Below the pieces are notes generated by a model. The model ran no database searches. It saw only the letters and a list, made by a program, of their open reading frames with translations, and had not been told where the DNA came from. From the NCBI GenBank assembly GCA_945862035.1, contig CAMAXB010000021.1, positions 1 through 19,057 of the forward strand: 19,057 nt of DNA, written 5' to 3'. Below, in pieces: positions 6,082 to 12,665 of this stretch; within the stretch, counting starts at the first letter, position 1; each line of letters opens with the position of its first letter. The translations under genes were made by a program, and so were the position numbers. The stretch comes from Opitutus sp. GAS368 (GTDB taxonomy: Bacteria > Verrucomicrobiota > Verrucomicrobiia > Opitutales > Opitutaceae).

Positions 6082-8297
6082 ATCCGGTCAAGCTGTCCCA
6101 GCTCGCTTCCCGCTGGGAGCGATTCCGGTTGGCGCACGATCTGATCGGCGCGCTCGCACGGGGCCTCGTGGCCGGGGCCTTGGTGGTCGGCTGGTCTGCT
6201 TCGGGCGGAGTCGCGGCGCTGGCCGGGGTGACGCTGATCGTGGCTTGGACGCGGCGACGGCGGTGGCGCATCTCTCCGGCTGCCATCGCCGCCCATCTGG
6301 ACCGAACCTTCGTTACCTTGGAGGAGAGCGCCTCGCTGTGGTTGCGAGCTCCCGCAGGCCTGACCTTGGTCGAACAGCTTCAGCGCCAGCGCCTGGATGC
6401 CGCCTGGCGCGCGCTCGTCGCGGCCGACCCGAACGCCGGCTCGCCGCCGAAAGGCAGGCTCCGCTCGTCCTTGGGCTGGATGGTGCTGGCCCTGGGCTTG
6501 TTCGTCGCGGCTGAGCGCTGGATGCCACCGGCGGCAGAAGACAACCGACTGGCTTCGGCCGCCGCCTCGCTGCCCCGCGGGGATCCCACTGAGCGGGCGC
6601 CCACCTTGCTGCAGTCCGCCCGCATCGAAATTGAGCCGCCCGCCTACATGCAGCGCGGACCGCGTGAGATCGCCGGGCTTGATGGGGAGGCGGAGGTGGG
6701 TGCGGTGCTGCGCTGGACCATTCAAACGACCGAGGATGTCGCCGCGCTGGCGCTGACCGCGGGTGCTGAAGCAGAACCGGCCATCCAACTTGAAGCCGTG
6801 ATGCCCGGCCGCTTTCACGGGCAATTGCGGATCGATCAGACCTTGATCTACCAGTTGGTGGGGCTGAGGACCGACGGGTCGCGCTGGACTCCGCCGGACC
6901 TCCACGCCGTCAAGGCCGTGCCGGATCAGGTGCCCCGTCTGGCGTTCTCCTCTCCGATCCTGTCGCGGACGGCCCTCGACCCAGCCAATCCCCAGTTCGA
7001 GATCCGCGTCATGGCCACCGACGATTTCGGCATCGGTGAGGTGCACCTGGTGGCGACCGTCGCGAAGGGCTCGGGCGAGGGCGTCAAGTTCCGCGATCTG
7101 GTCCTGCCCCTGTCCGAGCAGACGGAGGCCGGTGTTTCCAGCTGGACCCGTACATTGGATACCAGCGAATTTGCCCTCGAACCCGGCGATGAAATCTATT
7201 TCCACGCCGTGGCCTCCGACCAGCGGGCCCCGCAGCCGCAAACCGCGCGAACCGAGACCCGCTTCGCGGTGATGCCGGGCGTGGAGTCCAGCGTGACGGA
7301 CCCGGGCGTATCGGTTGCCAGGGTAAACCTGATTCCCGAGTATTTCCGGAGTCAGCGCCAACTCATCATGGACACCCAGCGGTTGGTGGCGGCGCGGCCG
7401 ATTCTGCCCCCCGACGTGTTCGCCCGTCACTCGGATGCGATCGGCGTTGACCAAAAGCTGCTGAGGCTGCGGTACGGACAATTTCTTGGTGAGGAGTTCG
7501 AGCCTGAGGTCAGCGGAGCTCCAGCGGAGCCCGGAACTGTGGATGAACACGGCCACCCCACGGCGGGTGCGGTGGCGCTACCGGGATCCGGCGGTGGTAC
7601 CGATACCGGCGAGAAGCCCCGGTTGCGGCCCGAAGCGGTCGATCGCCTGCAGGAGGCCTTCATGCATAATCACGACAAGCCCGAGGCCGCGACCTTCTAT
7701 GGCGAGACCGTGAAGGCGTCGCTGCGACAGGTGCTGGCGGCCATGTGGGAGGCGGAGGGCTTTTTGCGTACCGCCCGGCCGGCCGAGGCGCTGCCGGCGG
7801 AGAATCGCGCACTTGAATTGCTCAAGGCGCTACAGCAAGCGGACCGCGTCTACGTCAAACGGATGGGTTTCGAGCCGCCGGTGATCCGGCTGGATGAGCG
7901 ACGGCTGCGGGGCGAACTCGACGCCATCCCGGCCACTGCAGCAACGGTCCCGGTGGCGAACGAAGGTCAGCCGGCGGACGAGGCGCTCCGGAGCTTGCTG
8001 GCGGGCTTGTCGCGGGGCGGACTGCCGGCTGAAGCGGACCCGGCCCGTGACGCGCTGGTCGAGAGCCGCCTGCTGACGGCGGCACAGGCGGATCCGGATC
8101 GCTGGCTCGGAGCCATGGGGGCTTGGCGCACGCCACCCGACCTGCGGACCCCGGAGGAGCGTCGGGTGCTGAGCCAGGCACTTTGGAGCCTGTTGCCCGA
8201 GCCCCCTGCGCGGCCTCGCCGCCGCGGTGAGGACCGCGCTGCGCTCTCCGCTGCCTTTGCGGATTCTCTGTGGCAATTGCCGGAGGGCGCACCATGA
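6078..8297 (+). CDS. Large DUF4175-like membrane protein
   Basis: A 739-residue protein of uncertain family, with the architecture of DUF4175-type proteins that sit in MoxR/DUF58/BatA operons. The N-terminus has two helices at about 22-39 and 41-57, an Arg-rich turn (TRRRRWR), a short cytoplasmic segment with AAHLDRTFVTLEESASLWLR, and a third helix near 132-149. The remaining ~590 residues should be periplasmic: Ig-like beta stretches first (IEIEPPAYMQ; ATDDFGIGEVHLVA; DEIYFHAVASDQ near residues 372-383), then alpha-helical sequence. I chose the GTG at 6078 because GGGAGG lies about 8 bases upstream and it overlaps the preceding TGA as GTGA, indicating translational coupling. The frame is open upstream to 5997, but that part is a shadow of the previous gene. 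It ends in an ATGA overlap with the next gene. Function unknown; probably the periplasmic arm of the complex. Confidence 0.78.
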   Translation: MNPVKLSQLASRWERFRLAHDLIGALARGLVAGALVVGWSASGGVAALAGVTLIVAWTRRRRWRISPAAIAAHLDRTFVTLEESASLWLRAPAGLTLVEQLQRQRLDAAWRALVAADPNAGSPPKGRLRSSLGWMVLALGLFVAAERWMPPAAEDNRLASAAASLPRGDPTERAPTLLQSARIEIEPPAYMQRGPREIAGLDGEAEVGAVLRWTIQTTEDVAALALTAGAEAEPAIQLEAVMPGRFHGQLRIDQTLIYQLVGLRTDGSRWTPPDLHAVKAVPDQVPRLAFSSPILSRTALDPANPQFEIRVMATDDFGIGEVHLVATVAKGSGEGVKFRDLVLPLSEQTEAGVSSWTRTLDTSEFALEPGDEIYFHAVASDQRAPQPQTARTETRFAVMPGVESSVTDPGVSVARVNLIPEYFRSQRQLIMDTQRLVAARPILPPDVFARHSDAIGVDQKLLRLRYGQFLGEEFEPEVSGAPAEPGTVDEHGHPTAGAVALPGSGGGTDTGEKPRLRPEAVDRLQEAFMHNHDKPEAATFYGETVKASLRQVLAAMWEAEGFLRTARPAEALPAENRALELLKALQQADRVYVKRMGFEPPVIRLDERRLRGELDAIPATAATVPVANEGQPADEALRSLLAGLSRGGLPAEADPARDALVESRLLTAAQADPDRWLGAMGAWRTPPDLRTPEERRVLSQALWSLLPEPPARPRRRGEDRAALSAAFADSLWQLPEGAP
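8282..8296 (+). promoter_or_regulatory. Ribosome binding site and coupled ATG start (ATGA overlap)
   Basis: GGAGG lies about 7 bases before ATG 8294, which overlaps the TGA stop (8295-8297) of the DUF4175-like gene. This decides the start of the amidotransferase-like membrane protein and shows the two genes are translated as a coupled pair. Confidence 0.8.
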
Positions 8298-10105
8298 GCG
8301 TCAGCCTCGGCATTTGCCTGCTGGCTGCGGCCTTCACCGCCGTGGTCTGTAAGTGGGAGTGGCAGGGGCTCCCGGCGGATCGACGTCGGTTCAGGATTGG
8401 CGCGGTCGTTGCCTTAGGAGCGGCCCTCGCGCTTCTGGGCCTCGCCTCACTGGCTCCCGCGTCCAGCTCGGTCGCCAAGGGCAGGCCTGCAATCCTTGTC
8501 ACGGAGGGGGCGGGACCCATTCCGGCAACGGGCGGGGCGTTCTTCGATCTGGGCACGGCACCCAGCGGTGATGACGCGCTGACCCTCGTGCCGGATGCGG
8601 CCTTTGTGCGTCGGCTAAGTCCTCATGTATCCGAATTCCGGATTGCGGGATCCGGCGTAACCGCGGCGGATGCAGTGGCCTTGTCCGGCCAGCGCGTCAG
8701 GCGCATGGGGGAGATCCGCCCATCGTCAGTCCCGCTTTTCGAGACCGTGACCTCGCCCCGCGATGTTGTCCTGGGCGACGCCGTCAAGGTGCAGGGCAGG
8801 GTGTTTGGGTTGGCTCCGGCAACTCCCGTGACGGTGGCGCTCGAGGCGCCCGACGGGACGGTGCGCACGGCCGAGGTCCAGCCGGAGCCGGATGGACGGG
8901 GTCTGTTTGCGGTCGCGGGCGGAGTACCCGTCGCACCGGGGAGTTTCGAATGGCGCCTGCGGATCGGCTCGCGCGGCGACGCGGTGACCCTGGGCGTCAC
9001 GGTGTCGCCGGCCAAGCATCCACGTATCCTGTTTTGGGAGAGTGCGCCCTCCACGGAGTCGGCGCGGCTCCGGCGCTGGTTGGGGGAGATGGGTCCCGCG
9101 GTGTCCGGGAGGGTCCAGGTAAGTGCGGACCGGGTGCGAACCACGGGTAGTGACGTCACCGACGGTCGGACCCTCGCCGCTGAGTTGCTTGCCGCGCAGG
9201 ATGTCTTGGTCTGCGACTCGGTGGCCTTTGCCCAGTTTACGCCGGCTGAGCTCACCGTGCTGCGGCGAGCGGTGCGCGATGACGGGCTCGGGCTTCTGGT
9301 GATGGCGGGGGCGTTGCCGCTGGCGGAGCGCACCGAGTTTCCCCTGCCGTGGATGCTGGTGACGGATCCGACCGCCGGAGAAGAGTCGACGCGACGCAGT
9401 CGCCTGCGCCTGTTTGATGGAACGCGGCTGGAGGAACCTGTCGGGGTTCTCAGCGCGACCCTCGCGGAAGGCGCTTTCGGGCGGCGGCTCGCCACGGATA
9501 CGCTCGATCGAGCGGTGGTGACCCGTTTTGCTGAGGGCCGCGGGTCGGTGACGGTCTCGCTCGTTCAGGATAGTTGGCGTTGGCTGCAGCAAGGGCAGGA
9601 GCAGGCCTACGCGCGGTTCTGGACGTTGCTCCTCTCCTCCTTGGGTCGTCCGGTCCCAGCTGAGCTGCCGTGGCGCATGCTCGAAGCTGACAGCCCGTCC
9701 TTTGTCGATCAGCCGGTGCGGCTGGCCTACGTGGGGGCGGACGATCGCCCGCCGTCGTGGCCGGTTGTTTTTTCTCCGGAGTCCGTGAAGCCGGTCACAC
9801 TGGCTTCCGGCGGTCCGCGGGAGGCCCTTTTTTGGCCGCGGAGCCCCGGTTGGCATCACCTGGAGTCCGCATCGGGTGGCCAGCGCCAGTCCTTTTACGT
9901 GCAGCCAGCGCAGGCGTTGAGTGGCGTGCGTGGTGCGATGCGAAACCGTTTGACCGACCGCTTGGTGGTGGATTCGGCGCTCGGCTCGTTCCCGGAGGCC
10001 GCCGAAGTGAGCCGGCCTGATCGCCTCGCGTATGTTTCGTGGCTGGTCCTGCTCGGAGCCCTGGCCGGGCTGTGGATCGAGGAGCGGTGGCGCAGGCGCG
10101 TTTAG
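8294..10105 (+). CDS. Membrane protein with glutamine-amidotransferase-like domain
   Basis: A 603-residue protein with helices at about 2-18 and 33-53 and a C-terminal helix at about 579-594 (LAYVSWLVLLGALAGLW) followed by a basic tail. The region between should be periplasmic. Residues ~150-240 look beta-rich and Ig-like (VVLGDAVKVQGRVFG and onward). Residues ~243-365 read like the class I amidotransferase/flavodoxin fold seen in Bat-type operons (RILFWESAPSTESARLRRWL; DVLVCDSVAFAQFTPAEL; DGLGLLVMAG), without a recognisable catalytic Cys elbow, so probably a binding rather than an enzymatic domain. The start is ATG at 8294, overlapping the previous TGA as ATGA with GGAGG about 7 bases upstream; the upstream frame extension to 8270 lies inside the previous gene. 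This is the last gene of the operon. Function is inferred only from neighbourhood. Confidence 0.8.
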   Translation: MSVSLGICLLAAAFTAVVCKWEWQGLPADRRRFRIGAVVALGAALALLGLASLAPASSSVAKGRPAILVTEGAGPIPATGGAFFDLGTAPSGDDALTLVPDAAFVRRLSPHVSEFRIAGSGVTAADAVALSGQRVRRMGEIRPSSVPLFETVTSPRDVVLGDAVKVQGRVFGLAPATPVTVALEAPDGTVRTAEVQPEPDGRGLFAVAGGVPVAPGSFEWRLRIGSRGDAVTLGVTVSPAKHPRILFWESAPSTESARLRRWLGEMGPAVSGRVQVSADRVRTTGSDVTDGRTLAAELLAAQDVLVCDSVAFAQFTPAELTVLRRAVRDDGLGLLVMAGALPLAERTEFPLPWMLVTDPTAGEESTRRSRLRLFDGTRLEEPVGVLSATLAEGAFGRRLATDTLDRAVVTRFAEGRGSVTVSLVQDSWRWLQQGQEQAYARFWTLLLSSLGRPVPAELPWRMLEADSPSFVDQPVRLAYVGADDRPPSWPVVFSPESVKPVTLASGGPREALFWPRSPGWHHLESASGGQRQSFYVQPAQALSGVRGAMRNRLTDRLVVDSALGSFPEAAEVSRPDRLAYVSWLVLLGALAGLWIEERWRRRV

Positions 10106-10114
10106 GGTTTGGTC

Positions 10115-10280
10115 TGAAGCAGCGCGCCCTGCCGGCCAGCGCGAGGTAGTCGTCCACGCCCCCGGCGAGGCAGCGTTTGCGTAGGCCCTGCCGTGTGCTC
10201 CGTTCCGTCGTCAATCGGTGGCTCACCTCCAGCCAGACAAGCAGGGAGAACGGCATGAAAGTGTCGCGCAGTTTGATCAT
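10115..10280 (-). pseudogene. Possible remnant of a response-regulator receiver domain
   Basis: Reading the minus strand from ATG 10280 (preceded by ggggga, 8 bases away), the peptide contains LRKRCLAGGVDDYLALAGRA at 10184 downwards. This resembles the end of receiver domains in hybrid histidine kinases, which commonly read R-E-R-C-L-A-A-G-M-D-D-Y-L followed by a K-P motif. Here the K-P is replaced by AL and the phospho-acceptor half of the domain is absent. Downstream the frame runs on into sequence antisense to the preceding operon, with no sensible protein character. I read it as a decayed fragment, but a match of about 12 residues could be chance. Confidence 0.3.
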
Positions 10281-10314
10281 CGGCGTCCCCCGCTCGAGTG
10301 CGTTGCCCTGAAGC

Positions 10315-10473
10315 TCAACCGGCGCCGGTCGCCGCCTCGCCGCCGCACAGAGTCAGCGCTGGCGTCACGGGCACCGCGGCCAGCGGCCGCCGCAGGGCCG
10401 CCACGGCAAAGGCCAGAGCCAGGTTGATTCCCACCGCCGTGACGAGGGACACGAGCTGCCCGTGAAGCGTCAC
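10315..10473 (-). CDS. Doubtful small ORF with one hydrophobic helix
   Basis: A 52-residue minus-strand frame from GTG 10473 to TGA 10315. It has one helix-like stretch near residues 9-26 (LVTAVGINLALAFAVAAL) followed by RRPLAAV, a plausible positive-inside anchor. No Shine-Dalgarno site precedes the GTG, no other start is available after the upstream in-frame stop, and I recognise no family. It may belong to the same decayed locus as the receiver-like remnant that follows on the same strand, or be a chance hydrophobic frame in GC-rich DNA. Confidence 0.15.
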   Translation of the reverse strand: MTLHGQLVSLVTAVGINLALAFAVAALRRPLAAVPVTPALTLCGGEAATGAG

Positions 10474-10530
10474 CGCTGGAGGGCGAGATCAGGCCCGGGG
10501 TCCTTCGCGGCGGCGAGTGGGGCCACCAGC

Positions 10531-10559
10531 AAAAAGCCCGGCGCGGGGCCGGGCTTTTT
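10531..10559. terminator. Perfect bidirectional intrinsic terminator
   Basis: The sequence aaaaagcccggc (10531-10542) pairs without mismatch with gccgggcttttt (10548-10559) across a 5-base loop. The GC core is flanked by five A and five T, so it works in both directions. It lies 18 bases past the stop of the minus-strand aldolase gene, which it most likely terminates, and it could also stop transcripts leaving the plus-strand operon that ends at 10105. Confidence 0.93.
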
Positions 10560-10577
10560 CGCGAGCGGAGGGTGGGT

Positions 10578-11528
10578 TTACTTCCCGAGGGACTGGCGCA
10601 GGTCGTCGAGTTGACCGGCGCTGCCCAGCAGATGATTGCGGCTGGCGATGAACTTGGCGTACTCCTCGATGAAAATCTTGCCCGGGGGACGGAAATCGAA
10701 CTCGGCCGGCTTGTCCCGGAAGAACTCGCGGTGGACGCGCGTCCAGACCAGGCGACCATCGGTGTCGATGTTGATCTTCGTGACGCCGCGCTTCGCCGCG
10801 GGCAGGTACTCGTTCACGTCGACGCCCATCGAATCCTTGATCGTGCCGCCGGCGGCGTTGATGCGGTCAACCTCCTCCTTCGGCACGCTGGAGCTGCCGT
10901 GCATCACCAGCGGGAAACCGGGGAGGCGGAGCTTGATCTTGTCCAGCACGTCGAAGTGGAGGGACTGCCGGCCCTTGAACTTGAACGCGCCATGGGACGT
11001 GCCAATCGCGCAGGCGAGGGAATCGCAGCCGGTTTTCTTCACGAAGTCCTCGGCCTCGGCCGGGTTCGTGAGAGTGGCGTGGCCGTCCTCGACCTTGATG
11101 TCCTCCTCGACGCCGCCGAGCATGCCCAGCTCGGCCTCGACGGAGATGCCCTTGGCGTGGGCGCGATCAACGACGCGCTTGGTGATGGCGACGTTCTGGT
11201 CAAACGGATCATGGGACGCGTCGATCATGACCGAGCTGAAAAAGCCGGAGTCGATGCAGTCGTAGCAGGTCTCCTCGTCACCGTGGTCGAGGTGGACGGC
11301 AAAGATGGACTCGGGGAAAATCTCGGCCGCAGCGCGGATGATCGCCTCCAGCATGCGCTTGTCGGTGTACTTCCGGGCGCCCTTGGAGATCTGGATGATG
11401 AAGGGAGCCTTGGACTGGATGCAGCCCTTGAACAGACCCATCGCCTGTTCGGCGTTATTGATGTTGTAGGCACCAACGGCGTACTTGCCGTAAGCGTGTT
11501 GGAAGAGCTGTGCGCTGGTGACGATCAT
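10578..11528 (-). CDS. fba: Class II fructose-bisphosphate aldolase
   Basis: A 316-residue zinc-dependent aldolase that cleaves fructose 1,6-bisphosphate to dihydroxyacetone phosphate and glyceraldehyde 3-phosphate in glycolysis, and runs in reverse in gluconeogenesis; cytoplasmic. The N-terminus has the usual YAVGAYNINNAEQ. Active-site motifs are complete: VHLDHGD (catalytic D81, zinc ligand H82), EAELG (E131-G135), GTSHGAFKF (zinc ligand H179), VMHGSS (zinc ligand H210) and the phosphate-binding NIDTD near residue 253. Length and motifs fit the class II family; the related tagatose-bisphosphate aldolases share these residues, so substrate is assigned by likelihood. The ATG at 11528 has no clear Shine-Dalgarno site. 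The gene stands alone: the upstream gene on the same strand is 75 bases away, and a strong terminator follows 18 bases after its stop. Confidence 0.94.
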   Translation of the reverse strand: MIVTSAQLFQHAYGKYAVGAYNINNAEQAMGLFKGCIQSKAPFIIQISKGARKYTDKRMLEAIIRAAAEIFPESIFAVHLDHGDEETCYDCIDSGFFSSVMIDASHDPFDQNVAITKRVVDRAHAKGISVEAELGMLGGVEEDIKVEDGHATLTNPAEAEDFVKKTGCDSLACAIGTSHGAFKFKGRQSLHFDVLDKIKLRLPGFPLVMHGSSSVPKEEVDRINAAGGTIKDSMGVDVNEYLPAAKRGVTKINIDTDGRLVWTRVHREFFRDKPAEFDFRPPGKIFIEEYAKFIASRNHLLGSAGQLDDLRQSLGK

Positions 11529-11603
11529 GGGCGGCGAGGGCTAAAAGGGGTTGGTAAAGTACCGCCCGAGAGAACCACCGGGCAAGGGTATTCTCGGTCG
11601 GCC

Positions 11604-12620
11604 TTATGGGGTCTGAACCCGACCCCCATTCCGCAAGGCCTCCGACAACTGCCGCTGGGCCTGTTGCTCCGCCTGAATCTGCTTGAGCGCCTCCACTTGC
11701 GCTGGGGCCAGTACGGCCTGGGCCTGGGCGACGCTGGCATCGGTGACCGCGGCGGTTGCGCCGACGGCCATTCCCGCAACTTGGGCGATGCCCGCTCCAC
11801 CGCGCCCGGCGGCCGCAACCACAGTGAGGGCCCCAAGGCCGCCGCCACCCCGATTCTCGGAAGCGGGCGATGTCGCGGCCAGGATCCGCACCAGCTGATC
11901 GGATTGGCCCTCGCTGAGCGGGGCCGCGCTATAGCTCAGGCGTGTCTGCAACTGGTCGACCACATTGCGCTGCGGCTGGGTCTGTTCGTAACTCTGGTAC
12001 GCAGCGTAGCCCTCGGCGCCTAAAAGGGATTGGATTTCCCCGTTCACGGCCGCCTCGCCCTCCTGCATCAGCGTGCGCAATTGATCACGGCTGTTGCGGC
12101 CGTCGAGGCCCTGCTCCCGGGCGACGGCCATCACGTCGAGGCCAACGCTCTGGCGCTCCACCAGCAGGTCCTTGAGGCGGTTGACCTGGTCCGGTGAAAG
12201 CTTCAAGCGGCGAAAAAGATCGGCGTAGCGGCCATCGAGGGCGGCCTTCTGCTGCAGGGCCATGGCACGCACAAAGTCGGGATTATTCAGCAGGGTAGCC
12301 ATCTGGTTACCGCGGCCGCCTCCCGCCCGGGGAGCCTCCGTCTGAGCATCTGCAGACAAGGGGGAGTCGGGACCAGCGACCAACGCAGGCGGCTCCGCCG
12401 CCGGCGGGGGCGCCGCCCGCTTTTCCGCGTCCCAGACACGCTTCTGCCACTCGGCGCGCTCGGTCGAGGCCAGCGTCGATGTGACCTGCAGGGAGCGCAG
12501 CTTGCGGTACTGCTGCCAAGCCAAGGCACTGGCCGACACCGTGGTGAGGGCGAGGAAGCCGATCAGGAGATTCTTGGGGGACGCGTTCACTGCTGAGTTA
12601 CGACGCACGGAAGGCGTCAC
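11604..12620 (-). CDS. Membrane-anchored helical protein of unknown function
   Basis: A 338-residue protein I cannot name. One hydrophobic helix at about residues 18-35 acts as an N-terminal anchor or signal. A charged segment and a Pro/Ala linker (about 69-95) follow, then an alpha-helical domain. A short motif recurs: LSPDQVNRLKDLL (141-153), LSEGQSDQLVRIL (235-247) and LAPAQVEALKQIQ (304-316). This L-S-x-x-Q pattern recalls the LTxxQ motif of Spy/CpxP-like periplasmic proteins, but the similarity is short. Between the last two copies lies a Gly/Ala-rich stretch (about 257-292). The start is GTG 12620, with aggg about 7 bases upstream; a second GTG at 12590 would still keep the helix. It lies 45 bases past the topoisomerase stop and 75 bases before aldolase, so it could share the topB transcript. 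Probably periplasmic; role unknown. Confidence 0.72.
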   Translation of the reverse strand: MTPSVRRNSAVNASPKNLLIGFLALTTVSASALAWQQYRKLRSLQVTSTLASTERAEWQKRVWDAEKRAAPPPAAEPPALVAGPDSPLSADAQTEAPRAGGGRGNQMATLLNNPDFVRAMALQQKAALDGRYADLFRRLKLSPDQVNRLKDLLVERQSVGLDVMAVAREQGLDGRNSRDQLRTLMQEGEAAVNGEIQSLLGAEGYAAYQSYEQTQPQRNVVDQLQTRLSYSAAPLSEGQSDQLVRILAATSPASENRGGGGLGALTVVAAAGRGGAGIAQVAGMAVGATAAVTDASVAQAQAVLAPAQVEALKQIQAEQQAQRQLSEALRNGGRVQTP

Positions 12621-12665
12621 CGGTTACCCTACAAACGCAGGGACCGGTGCGCAAGCCGGCGGTAC

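Larger units (their letters stand above)
10106..10530. other. Stretch without an intact gene; possible decayed sequence
   Basis: About 425 bases lie between the stop of the Bat-like operon and the terminator behind the aldolase gene. No open frame here has convincing coding character over its length. On the minus strand, frames starting at 10473 and 10280 show protein-like fragments described separately. The rest is GC-rich with no strong promoter or structured RNA signal that I can see. The position between two converging transcription units makes it a natural place for gene remnants. Confidence 0.5.

Noticed and set aside
5859..7556. A 565-codon minus-strand open frame opposite the BatA-like and DUF4175-like genes
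   Set aside because: It runs across the coupled junction of two plus-strand genes and is rich in Gly, Arg, Gln and His without domain features.
11566..11597. Inverted repeat ccgaga/tctcgg in the gap between the helical-protein and aldolase genes
   Set aside because: Six base pairs over a 20-base loop without a T-run or known motif; likely chance.
10572..12023. A 483-codon plus-strand open frame across the aldolase and helical-protein genes
   Set aside because: It crosses two minus-strand genes, one of them a certain aldolase, and shows only shadow composition.
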